From NCBI RefSeq assembly GCF_016862555.1, contig NZ_BONE01000075.1:1-37891 (forward strand): a stretch of DNA of 37,891 nucleotides, written 5' to 3'. The notes under the pieces were generated by a model. That model saw nothing but the letters and a program-made list of their open reading frames with translations, made no database searches and was not told the origin of the DNA. The DNA comes from Asanoa siamensis (GTDB taxonomy: Bacteria > Actinomycetota > Actinomycetes > Mycobacteriales > Micromonosporaceae). This document shows positions 8,036 through 17,300 of the stretch, in pieces; positions within the stretch are counted from its first letter, which is position 1; each line of letters starts with the position of its first letter. Position numbers and translations under genes: made by a program.

Positions 8036-8665
8036 CTATTCGCAGACCACCCCGTCGTTGTCGGCATCCCGATACCAGGCGTACTCGGTCTCGCCCCGCC
8101 GGTACGGGCCGTAGCCGGCCGCGATGGCCTTCGCGCACGAGCTGAACCGCGGGTCGGTGCCCGGCTCCGGCCGGCTGGTGCTCGGCTTGGGCTTCGGCGG
8201 CGGGTTGGGTGCGTCGCCGCCGTTGGCCCGGGTCGCGCTCTCGCAGGCGACGCCGTCGCGGTCGGCGTCGAGGCCGGCGCGGTAACCGGGCTGGCCCCGG
8301 CGCAGCGGCGCCTTGCCGGCGGCCCGGACGGCGGCGCAGTTGGCGTAGTTGACGGGCTTCGGGGCGGCGGTGGTGGGTCGGGCGGTCGCCGGCGGCGGCA
8401 CGGCCACGGTCGGCTCGGCGGTCGGGATGGCGGACGCCGGGGCCGAAGCGGCGGCTGCCCCTTCGGCCGCCGGGTCGAAGGTCGGCGCGACCAGGGCCGC
8501 CCGCCGGTCCTCGGCCGGGTCGTCGGCACCCGGCAGCAGCGCGACGAACCCGGCCGCGCCGCCGCAGCAGAGCAGCAGGAACGCCCCGAACAGCACGCCG
8601 ACCCGGCGCATCGGGGTGAGCCGCGCGAACCAGTTCGGCGCGGGCGATGGGGGAGGGAACGACAT
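8036..8665 (-). CDS. Membrane-anchored protein with two excalibur calcium-binding domains
   Basis: About 209 residues from ATG 8665. A short cytosolic N-terminus and one membrane helix (VGVLFGAFLLLCCGG, residues 20-45) are followed by an Ala/Pro/Thr-rich extracellular linker. Two excalibur domains complete it: NCAAVRAAGKAPLRRGQPGY ending in DADRDGVACE, and SCAKAIAAGYGPYRRGETEY ending in DADNDGVVCE. Each has a calcium-binding DxDxDG loop and a disulfide pair. The family is found on the actinobacterial cell surface; some relatives are fused to nucleases, but no nuclease domain is present here. Having two adjacent excalibur copies is less common than one. Confidence 0.88.
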   Translation of the reverse strand: MSFPPPSPAPNWFARLTPMRRVGVLFGAFLLLCCGGAAGFVALLPGADDPAEDRRAALVAPTFDPAAEGAAAASAPASAIPTAEPTVAVPPPATARPTTAAPKPVNYANCAAVRAAGKAPLRRGQPGYRAGLDADRDGVACESATRANGGDAPNPPPKPKPSTSRPEPGTDPRFSSCAKAIAAGYGPYRRGETEYAWYRDADNDGVVCE

Positions 8666-8853
8666 CGCGCCAGTCTTCCGGCGACCCGCCCGCATCGACA
8701 TGGGTAGACCCGGCCGACCCACACGGCGACCGGGGTCGGTGCCCGGCCGACCATCCCATGGCCGGGACCACACGGCCGACGCGTCGGCTGTCAGCCGGTG
8801 GTGGTCCTCACCATGTGGTGCCGCCGGGGCTGGTCAAGGGGGAAAATCACCTC

Positions 8854-9588
8854 ATGGGGGATGTTCTGGTCACCGGGGGCACCGGGAATCTCGGTCGGGT
8901 GGTGTGCGACAAGCTGCGGGAGGCGGGGCACGAGGTGCGCGTGCTCAGCCGGCGCGTACGCCCTGGTCAATCGGTCCGCGGCGACCTGCGTACCGGTGAG
9001 GGCATCCCGGAGGCGGTCGCCGGGGCCGACACGATCGTCCACCTGGCCACCGCGCCGCGCGGCGACGTTGAGGCCTGCTCCCGCCTGATCGCGGCGGTCC
9101 TCCCGCGTACCCCTCACCTGATCTTCACCTCGATCGTGGGGGTGGACCGGATCCCGCTCGCCTACTACGCGGCCAAGACCGAGTGCGAGCGGTTGATCAC
9201 CACCTCCGGGCTGCCGTACACGATCCAGCGCGCCACCCAGTTCCACAGCCTCGTGATGCGCTTCTTCCACTCCCAGCGCCGGCTGCCGCTGGTCTTCGCG
9301 CCCGGCTTCGACTTCCAGCCGGTCGACGTGCGCGACGTCGCCGACCGGCTCGTCGCGCACGTCGCGGCGGGCCCCCGGGAGCGAGTGCCGGACATCGGTG
9401 GGCCGGAGGTGCGGTCGGCCCGCTCGCTGGCCCAGGCCTATCTCGAGGCGGCCCGTCGGCGTCGCCGGGTCGTCGGCCTCAACCTGCCCGGCCGGGTCTT
9501 CTCCACCTTCCGCGGTGGCGCCCACCTGTCGCCGGAGCACGCCGACGGCGGCGTCACCTTCGAGGACTTCCTGGCGACCCGGTTCTAG
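8854..9588 (+). CDS. NmrA/atypical SDR family NAD(P)-binding oxidoreductase
   Basis: A 244-residue protein with a Rossmann fold. VLVTGGTGNLGRVV near the start is the dinucleotide-binding motif, VRVLSRR is the end of the second strand that often selects NADP, and YYAAKTECERL carries the YxxxK pair. The sequence fits the NmrA-like and atypical SDR group that acts on small quinone-like or unknown substrates. ATG at 8854 has AAGGGGGA at 8836-8843; the frame is open further upstream, but those residues are unlike the family. The TAG stop shares CTAG with the stop of the convergent STAND-WD40 gene. Confidence 0.87.
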   Translation: MGDVLVTGGTGNLGRVVCDKLREAGHEVRVLSRRVRPGQSVRGDLRTGEGIPEAVAGADTIVHLATAPRGDVEACSRLIAAVLPRTPHLIFTSIVGVDRIPLAYYAAKTECERLITTSGLPYTIQRATQFHSLVMRFFHSQRRLPLVFAPGFDFQPVDVRDVADRLVAHVAAGPRERVPDIGGPEVRSARSLAQAYLEAARRRRRVVGLNLPGRVFSTFRGGAHLSPEHADGGVTFEDFLATRF

Positions 9589-12500
9589 AGCGCCAGACCC
9601 AGCAGACCACGATCAAGACCGACGACCAGGGTGCCGTTGGCGTACGCGCAGGACAGCGCGCGGTGGTGCACCGGGATCGCGCGTACGCGGTGGCCAGTGG
9701 CCGGGTCCCACAACCGCACCGTGCGGTCCAGGCTGGCGGAGACGACCAGCTCGGCCCCGGCGCCGGTCGGCAGCGTGCAGACCGCGGTCACCGGACCCGT
9801 GTGGCCGCCCAGCACGTGGTGCGGCCGGCCGTCCTCGGGGTGCCAGAGCCGCACGGTGCCGTCGGCGCCGCCCGAGACCAGCAGTTCGCGATCGTCGACG
9901 CGGACCGTGCCGAGGGCGTTGACGGCGTCGGTGTGCGCGAGCTGCTGCCAGCGCGTGCCGCCGTCGAGGTCCCAGAGCCGGACGGTGCCGTCCTTGTCGC
10001 CGGAGGCGAGCAGCTCGCGCCCGCCGAGCCGCACGGTGGTCAGCGCGGTCACCCAGCTGCGGTGCCCGAGCAGCACCCCGTACGCCGAGCCGTCGCGCGG
10101 GTTCCACAGCCGCACCGTGTCGTCGTCGGCGCCGGTGGCGACCAGGGTCAGGCCGCCGGCCGCGACCGCGCACACGGCGTTGACCCGCTCGTGGTGGTCG
10201 GCCAGCTCCGGCCCGGCGGCGCCGTCACGCAGGTCCCAGAGCCGCACGACATGGTCGTCGCCGCCGGTGGCCAGCAGCGGCGCGTCGGCGTCGGGCACCG
10301 CGCGCAGCGCCGTCACCGCGCCGTCCCGGACGGGGAGCTGGGCGGCCCGGGCACCGTTGGCCGGGTCCCAGATCCGCACGACGCCGTCGGTGCCCGTGGA
10401 GGCCACCGCGGTGCCGCCCCGCCACGGGATCGCGGCCAGGTCGGCGACCGCACCGGGCCGGCCACCGTCGAACACCGACTCGGGCTGCCGGGTGACCGGG
10501 TCCCAGAGCCGCACGGTGCCGTCGTCGCCGGCGGTGGCCAGCAGGTCGCGGTCGCGTACCCGCAGCGTGCAGACCGCCCTGATCCAGCTCACGTCGCCGC
10601 GCAGGCTCGGCCGGGGCGCGCCGCCGCGGGCGTCCCAGAGGTGGAGCACGCCGGTCTCGTCGGTGGCGGTGAGCAGCACCGTGCCGTCGACCTCGACCGT
10701 GCACAGGTCGGTCAGGGGGCCGGCCTTCGGGTCGATGGCGGCGAGCAGGTCGCCGCTGAGGGGGTTCCAGAGCCGGACCACGCCGTCGTACCCGGCGGAG
10801 GCCAGCGCCACCCCGCCGCCCGCGCGCACGGCGCAGAGCGTGGTCGCCCAGCCGTCGTGCGCGACGACCGCGCTGGTGCAGGCGCCGGTCACCGGGTCCC
10901 AGAACGCGATGACGCCGTCGAACCCGGTCGCGGCCACCAGGCCGTGCGGGCCGACGGGCAGGTGGGTGACCGCGGTGACCCAGCCGCCGAACCCCGTGAG
11001 GGTGTGCACGAGCGTGCCGTCGGCGGGGTTCCAGAGGCGGACGGTGCGGTCGTCGCTCGCCGACGCCAGCAGCGTCGGGCCGCCGGGCACCGGGACCGCG
11101 CAGAGGTTGCGCACCCAGTCGGAATGACCGGACAGGGTACGCAGCCGCGCGCCGGTGCCGGCGTGCCAGACGCCGATCGTGCCGTCGAGGCCGGCCGTGG
11201 CGAGCAGCGTGCCGTCGTCGGCTGGCACCGCCCACAACCCGCGTACGCCCTCGGGGTGGCCGGTCAGCACCCGCTCCACCCGGCCGGTCAGCGGGTCCCA
11301 GAGCCGGACGGTGCCGTCCGCGCCGGCCGAGGCGAGGAAGTCGCGCCCGGCCATCGGGACGGCGCACACGTCGTACACGGCGTCGGAGTGTCCTTCGAGG
11401 ACGGTGCCGTCCAGGCGCGGCGGGGTGTGCGCCCAGCGGGCCCGGTACGCGGCACCGTCCGTCTGCGGCCCGGCACCGAGCCGGTCGATCCGGTCGACGA
11501 CCGAGAACAGCGCCGCCCGCTCGGCCGGAGCCGCGTGGGTGGCCTGCGGGGTCCGGCGCAGCAGCCGGGCCCGGGCCAGCGCCTCGGCGGTCTCGGCCGC
11601 GTCGGCCGCGGCGAGCAGGCCGGTGAGGTCGGCGTTGAGCACGTACGCGTCGTCGTTGAGCAGCGTGTCGACCAGCTCCGCGCGGGTGGCGTGCCGGGGC
11701 AGCGCGCGCAGCAGGTAGTCGGGCGCGCTCGCCCAGCCGGTCGCGTGGCCGTACCGGATCCAGGCGTAGAGCAGGCCGCGCTCGTCGTCGGTCCGCGCCC
11801 TGACCGCGGCCCGGGCGGTGAGCAGCGCGTCGCCGAGCGCCCGGTGCCGCAGCCGGTGCACGCCCGGCGGTCCGGTGTCGACCAGGAAGCCGGTGCCGGC
11901 GGCGAAGTTCGCCAGGTCGTCGTCGGTCACCCGGCCGCCGAGCGCCTCGACGGCCACCCGCCACAACGGCAACGGCAGGCCGGGCGGTTCGGCGAAGGCG
12001 AGGGCGGTGAGCGCCAGGCGGGCGGAGGTGGCGCCGGCGGGGGAGACGCCGCCCAGGTACGCGTCGAGTGCCTCGGCCACGGTTGCCGTCGAGGCCAACC
12101 GGTGCGGGTCGACGGCCTCGGCGTCGTTGCGCCCGTGCGCGGCCGCGACCAGGCCGGCGACGAGGAAGTTGCCGCCCGCGAGGGTGGCGATCCGGCGGGC
12201 GACGGGTTCGGCCCGCTCCGGGTCGGCGTACGGGTTGTCGGGGCGCGGGCCGCCCTCCAGCCGCAGCATCGCCAGGGCGTGGGCGGCCAGGTCGGAGCCG
12301 CTGACGTGCTCGGCGGAGTCGAGGTCGACGAGATCGACGCCTGGCCCGATCTCGTCGGGCGTCGCGGCGCCGAAGGCCGCCAGCAGGTCACCCTCGTCGT
12401 CGGCCCGCCGGGTGCCGACCACGACCCGCACGCCGAGCAGGTCGCCCTCCCGGGCCAGCGGCACGAGCACCGTCTCGATCAGCTCGCGGGGCCGGACCGC

Positions 12501-13535
12501 CTCGTCGATCGCGTCGACGACCAGGTTGAACCGGGCCGGGCGGGTGGCGAGCCGGTCGCGCAGGTGGGGCAGCAGGTCGCCGGGGGCGTGGGGCAGCGCG
12601 GCCGAGGCGGCGACCGCGATCTCGGTGGCCACCGCGAGGGCGTCCTTGCCGCCGGCGTGCACGGCGCAGGCGACGCTGCCGCGGGCGGCGGTGTCGCCGG
12701 GGTCGAGCCGGGCCGCCGCGGCGTCGGCGGTGGTCACGATCCGGCCGAGCACGCCGGACTTGCCGATGCCGGGCGCGCCGGTGACCACCAGGAGGCGACC
12801 GTCGGGCCCGGGCCGGTCGAGCCAGTCACCCACCACCCGCAGGACGGCGGTGCGGCCGCGGAAGTGCGTGCCCCGGGCCCAGCCCCAGGCGGTCCGGGCC
12901 GGCTCGCCGGCCGCGTCGAGCCGCCAGTCGGCCAGGGCGCCGAGCTTGAGCTCGGGCAGGGCCTCGGCCAGGCCCACGGCCCGCCCGTCGCCACCGACCG
13001 CGGGGCCGGTCGCCGGCACCACCAGCCCGATCACGGCCTGGTAGTCGGGCGACCAGATGGGCGCACCCCCGTAAGCTGTGCCGCTTCCGATGCTCGCGGT
13101 TCCCGCGGGGGTCGGGTCGTCGCTGGTCAGGCGGACGTGGCCCCGGTCGATCGGGTCGCCGATCGTGCCGTGCGTCGCGCGGCCGGCGGGGTCGTGGTCG
13201 GGGAAGCCGAACGACCACCACGGACGGCCGGCCAGGTTCGCCAGCGGCGGCAGCCGCAGCCGGGCGGGGGCGACCGGCGCCGGCCGGTCGAGGGCGAGCA
13301 CGACCACGTCGGGGTCGCTGCCCGCGATGACCTGGCGCACGCGGCCGCGGGCGTGGCCGGCGGCCGGGAAGGCGACCCAGATCTCCTCGGGCGGGCGGCC
13401 GCCCGGTCGGATGACCGGGGCACAGGTGAGCACCCGATCGGGTGCGACGACCACGCCGGCACCCGTCGGCGTCGGGCTGTCCGCCGACGAGTGGATCGCC
13501 ACGACCCACGGGAAGCTCGGCGGCGCGAACCTCAT
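9585..13535 (-). CDS. Trypsin-fold (pseudo)protease - STAND NTPase - WD40 repeat protein
   Basis: A 1316-residue, three-part protein. Residues 1-200 have the trypsin/chymotrypsin fold (TGAGVVVAPDRVLTCAPVI, DVVVLALDRP, YGGAPIWSP), but the usual His of the LTxAHV motif is P40 and the usual Ser before GAP is G156; only D76 fits, so it looks catalytically dead. Residues 225-600 are a STAND/NACHT-type NTPase with Walker A GAPGIGKS (253-260) and Walker B LVVDAIDE (338-345). From about residue 705 there are 13 WD40 repeats ending RLWD or similar, plus a closing half repeat, enough for two seven-bladed propellers. Proteins of this build are proposed signal sensors in bacterial conflict systems. ATG 13535 follows GAGGAGAGG. 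It is divergent from the wHTH/HerA pair; linked function is inferred. Confidence 0.9.
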   Translation of the reverse strand: MRFAPPSFPWVVAIHSSADSPTPTGAGVVVAPDRVLTCAPVIRPGGRPPEEIWVAFPAAGHARGRVRQVIAGSDPDVVVLALDRPAPVAPARLRLPPLANLAGRPWWSFGFPDHDPAGRATHGTIGDPIDRGHVRLTSDDPTPAGTASIGSGTAYGGAPIWSPDYQAVIGLVVPATGPAVGGDGRAVGLAEALPELKLGALADWRLDAAGEPARTAWGWARGTHFRGRTAVLRVVGDWLDRPGPDGRLLVVTGAPGIGKSGVLGRIVTTADAAAARLDPGDTAARGSVACAVHAGGKDALAVATEIAVAASAALPHAPGDLLPHLRDRLATRPARFNLVVDAIDEAVRPRELIETVLVPLAREGDLLGVRVVVGTRRADDEGDLLAAFGAATPDEIGPGVDLVDLDSAEHVSGSDLAAHALAMLRLEGGPRPDNPYADPERAEPVARRIATLAGGNFLVAGLVAAAHGRNDAEAVDPHRLASTATVAEALDAYLGGVSPAGATSARLALTALAFAEPPGLPLPLWRVAVEALGGRVTDDDLANFAAGTGFLVDTGPPGVHRLRHRALGDALLTARAAVRARTDDERGLLYAWIRYGHATGWASAPDYLLRALPRHATRAELVDTLLNDDAYVLNADLTGLLAAADAAETAEALARARLLRRTPQATHAAPAERAALFSVVDRIDRLGAGPQTDGAAYRARWAHTPPRLDGTVLEGHSDAVYDVCAVPMAGRDFLASAGADGTVRLWDPLTGRVERVLTGHPEGVRGLWAVPADDGTLLATAGLDGTIGVWHAGTGARLRTLSGHSDWVRNLCAVPVPGGPTLLASASDDRTVRLWNPADGTLVHTLTGFGGWVTAVTHLPVGPHGLVAATGFDGVIAFWDPVTGACTSAVVAHDGWATTLCAVRAGGGVALASAGYDGVVRLWNPLSGDLLAAIDPKAGPLTDLCTVEVDGTVLLTATDETGVLHLWDARGGAPRPSLRGDVSWIRAVCTLRVRDRDLLATAGDDGTVRLWDPVTRQPESVFDGGRPGAVADLAAIPWRGGTAVASTGTDGVVRIWDPANGARAAQLPVRDGAVTALRAVPDADAPLLATGGDDHVVRLWDLRDGAAGPELADHHERVNAVCAVAAGGLTLVATGADDDTVRLWNPRDGSAYGVLLGHRSWVTALTTVRLGGRELLASGDKDGTVRLWDLDGGTRWQQLAHTDAVNALGTVRVDDRELLVSGGADGTVRLWHPEDGRPHHVLGGHTGPVTAVCTLPTGAGAELVVSASLDRTVRLWDPATGHRVRAIPVHHRALSCAYANGTLVVGLDRGLLGLAL

Positions 13536-13775
13536 GGGTCCTCTCCTCGGGGTGGTTGCTGGCTATGGTGCCTGCCGGCATGGCCCGCGGGCAATATCGA
13601 CCGTCGACCGGCTCGTCCGAACGGTTCCCGTGGCGGCGCTTTCGGGCAGGACAGATGGAGATCCACTCACGACAGTGATGTCGGATATCGGAAAACCGGC
13701 CGCCGACCTTGCCACCACGCGGGACGGCTCGACAGAATCGGCTCCCGTCGTCCAATCCGCTCGAGGAGCCTCGGC

Positions 13776-14387
13776 ATGCCCGACGACAAGCAGGTCACCT
13801 TCGCCATGCGCTGCATGCTGGTCGTTCTCATGGCGGAGGCCGGCGAGGTGCCCAACGCGCGGATCGCCGGCCGCGGCCTCGACCTCAAGCGCGAATACCG
13901 GCAACGGCTGGTCGACCGGGGTTGGATCACGGCGCGCAAGGTCGGCCGCGGGATCAGCCTCGAGCTGACCGAGGCCGGCTGGGCCCAGGCCATCGCGCAA
14001 CTCGGCGCGGACCCACCGGCCGGCGCCGGGGCGGGCGGCGCGGCACTTTATACGGTGTTGAATCGACTCCGCGGCTTCCTCGACCGTTCCGACCTGGCGG
14101 CGGCGGACTTCTTCGCCCCGGCGGCACCCCTCGTCGACGTCAGCATCCGCAAGGCGTACGCGGAGATCGCCGCACACGCCGGTGAGCTGGTGTCGCTCGC
14201 GGCGCTGCGCCCACGACTGGCCGGCGCGGAGCGGGCGGACGTCGACGCCGCCCTGGTCGGGCTGAGCGCCGAGCCCGACGTGCGGATCATCCCGGAGTCC
14301 AACCAGAAGACGCTGACGGCCGCGCAGCGGGAGGCCGCGGTCCGCATCGGCAACCAGGACAGGCACCTGATCGCCATCGGGATGTGA
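13776..14387 (+). CDS. Protein with two winged-helix-like domains, partner of the HerA-fusion gene
   Basis: A 203-residue protein. Residues 8-78 form a winged-helix-like unit (MLVVLMAEAGEV, then REYRQRLVDRGWITARKV and a wing). Residues 120-203 look like a second unit, with VSIRKAYAEIAAHAGELVSL, a helix pair and ESNQKTLTAAQREAAVRIG near the end. An Ala/Gly-rich hinge lies between them. ATG at 13776 has GAGGAG at 13763-13768. The next gene starts 4 bases after the stop, so the two are surely one operon. The product may bind DNA and guide or regulate the downstream ATPase. I do not recognise a named family. Confidence 0.85.
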   Translation: MPDDKQVTFAMRCMLVVLMAEAGEVPNARIAGRGLDLKREYRQRLVDRGWITARKVGRGISLELTEAGWAQAIAQLGADPPAGAGAGGAALYTVLNRLRGFLDRSDLAAADFFAPAAPLVDVSIRKAYAEIAAHAGELVSLAALRPRLAGAERADVDAALVGLSAEPDVRIIPESNQKTLTAAQREAAVRIGNQDRHLIAIGM

Positions 14388-14391
14388 CGCC

Positions 14392-17300
14392 ATGGACGAG
14401 CGGGAACGGCTGGCACTCAAGGCACTCCGGTTCAACTGGGCGCCGACCCCCGACGACGTCTGGCGGCAGCCGGCGTTCCACGTCGAGGAGCTGCACAAGG
14501 AGGCGCTGCGGGCGATCCTCGACGGGGTCGAGGACGCCGACCGCAGCGCCGACTCGAGCCCGGTCGGCGTCGCCGTGCTCGGTCAGCGGGGGAGTGGCAA
14601 GACCCACCTGCTCGGCTCGGTACGCCAGCACGTACAGGCCGCCGGCGGCTATTTCTTCCTGATCAGCCTGCTCGAGGCGAGCGCGTTCTGGCGCGGCGCC
14701 GCACTGTCCATCCTCGACGGTCTCAACCGGGAGACCGACGAGCGGGAGAGCCAGCTGCGGATCTTCCTGCGCCGGCTGGCCGACCTGGTCGGGGCACCGC
14801 GGGCGGTGCGCCGCGCGGTGACCGGCGAGGCGGAGCTGACCCGGCCTGCCCTCGACGCGTTCGTCGACCTGCTGCGCAAACACAATCGCCAGGTCGGCGT
14901 CGACTGCCAGGACACCGCGCGGGCGCTGGTGCTGGAGGCCGCGGAGAAGACGGCCGACCAGGACGTCGGGCACGAGTTCCTGTGCGCCAACGACGAGCTG
15001 GAGCCCGGTCAGCGGGCCTTCTGGGGGATGCGCCGCGCGCGGCGGTCCGCGCAGGAGATCGTCCGCGACGTCTCCCGGCTGCTGGCGCTGACCGGCCCGA
15101 CGGTCATCGCCGTCGACCAGATCGACCTGCTGATCAACCAGGCGGCCAAGTCGCTCGACGGCGAGACCAGGCTCGAGTGGCGGGCCGCGCTGCTGCTGGA
15201 GCAGATCGCCGGCGGCCTGATGGCGCTGCGCGAGACCACCCGGCGCACCCTGTCGGTCGTCGCCTGCCTCGACGAGTCATGGGCACTGGTCAAGACCCAG
15301 GCGACGGACACCGTGCAGGACCGTTTCCGCGAGGCGGTGCAGCTACGCCAGATCGGCAGCGCGGAGCTGGGCCGGGAGCTGATCGCCCGCCGGTTCGCGG
15401 CGCCGTTCGCCGACCAGGGCTTCGTGCCGCCGTACCCGACCTGGCCCGTGCGCCCACCAGCGTTCGCCGAGGCGGTCCAGTTCACGCCGCGGGAGCTGTT
15501 GCGGACGATCGACGCGCACGTACGCGAGTGCCTGCGCGACTCATCGGTCCGCGAGATGCACCGCCTGGTGCACGGCCCGTCCGCCGGGCCGGCCCCGGAC
15601 GTCGTCGAGCGGACGTCCGACGGGGAACTGGCGGGATTCGACGCGCGGTACGCGGCGCTCCGGGCGGCCGCCGACCCCGGCCCGGCGTACGACGCGGCGA
15701 CGGAGGACGCGGTCGTCCCGGCGCTGCTCGAGGCGGGCCTGACGGCCTGGATCGGCGCCCGGCACGACGGCGGCCTGTTCGGCCTGGACCCGCAGCCGGG
15801 CACCAAGCCGGCGCTGCACGGACGCCTGCGGCACAGCCTCGACGAGCAGACGGAGGACGAGGCCCACTGGGCGTTCCGGGCGGTGAGCGCTCGGCACCCG
15901 GTGGCGGCGCTCAACAGAATCCGCAACGCGAGCACGGCAGCGGGCCTGACCGAGGGCGTGGCGAAGCGCAAGCTGTTCTTCCTGCGCAACGAGCCCTGGT
16001 CGGGCGGCGCGCGAACGACGGAGGTGATCGAGACCTTCAGCCGGGCGGGCGGGCGGACGCTTGCGTTCCCACCGACCGACGTGGCTGCCTTGATGGCGCT
16101 GCGGGAACTGCTGCGGGAACGTGGGTACGAGACGCTGCGACCGTGGTTCGCGGCCCGGCGCCCGGCCGACGAGATCAGCTTCCTGCGCGAGGCGTTGGCG
16201 GGCGCGGGGTCTTTGCCTGCCGCCGTGCCGCCGTCGGCTGCCGCGCCATCCCCGACCTCGGCACCGGGCGGCGACGCCGGCGGCTCCGAGGTCCCAGCGG
16301 CGTCGGACCGCGTCACGCCTGGTGGCATTTCCGCCGCCGAGGCCCGTCCCACGGCGGGCCGTGCCGGGGCGCCAGGTTCGATGTCTGCGGAGGGTGCGCC
16401 GGGGTGGGGCCGTGTCCCGGCGGCGGGTCCGCCGTCTGCGGAGGGTGCGCCGGGGTCGGGCCGTGCGTCGGCGGCGGGTTCGATGCCTGCGGAGGGTGTG
16501 CCGGCGTGGGGGCGTGTCGCGGCGCCGGGTTCGGCGTCTGCGGAGGGTGCGCCGGGGTCGGGCCGTGGGCCGGCGGCGGGTTCGATGCCCGCGGAGCGTG
16601 TGCCGGCGTGGGGCCGTGTCGCGGCGCCGGGTTCGACGTCTGCGGAGGACGCGCGGGGGTCGGGCCGTGCGCCGGCGCCAGGTTCGATGCCCACGGAGGG
16701 CTCGCCGGCGTCGGGTCGCGGGGCGGCGGCGGGCGCGATGTCCGCGGCGGACGTGGCGGCGTCGGGTCGTGGTCCGGTGTCGGCGGGTGAAGGCGTGTCG
16801 TGGGCGAACCGGCATTCCGCGCCGGGCGTGCGACCCGCGGGTGACGCCGCTCCGGCGTCGGACCGTTTCGCCGCGCCGAGCGCGACGCCCGCCTGGAGGG
16901 GCGAGACCCACACGAGCACCACGCCTGAGGGCACCTCCGCCGCCGGTGAGGCGGTGCCGGCTCCGGTGGTGATGTTGCCGACGGCGCGGGCGGTCGGCGT
17001 ACGCCAGGATGGTCCTGATCGTCTCACCCTCGGCCAGTCTGTCCAGAATGGACGCCCGGTGGGCATCGACCTGGCGGCGTTGCGGCGGCATGCGGCGATC
17101 TTCGCCGGGTCCGGGTCGGGTAAGACCGTGCTGATCCGGCGCCTCGTCGAGGAGTGCGCGCTGCGGGGTGTTTCGGCGATCGTGCTGGACCCCAACAACG
17201 ACCTCGCGCGGCTCGGTGACCCCTGGCCCGAGCGCCCGGCGCAGTGGGACGACATCGACGCGGCGCGGGCGGCGGCGTACCACCGGCAGACCGATGTCGT

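Noticed and set aside
6525-8771. A long minus-strand open frame across the sirtuin, RibD-type and excalibur genes.
   Set aside because: It crosses genes on both strands, has low-complexity composition and no family motif. The three shorter genes explain the sequence.
9183-13775. A very long open frame on the plus strand opposite the STAND-WD40 gene.
   Set aside because: It mirrors the codon pattern of the minus-strand gene, is rich in Arg, Gly, Ala and Pro without domains, and the minus-strand frame has clear WD40 and NTPase motifs. Only the final part, from ATG 13776, is a real gene.
16375-16782. A CRISPR-like array.
   Set aside because: The 51-base units are directly adjacent with no unique spacers, stay in frame within a protein and vary inside the unit.
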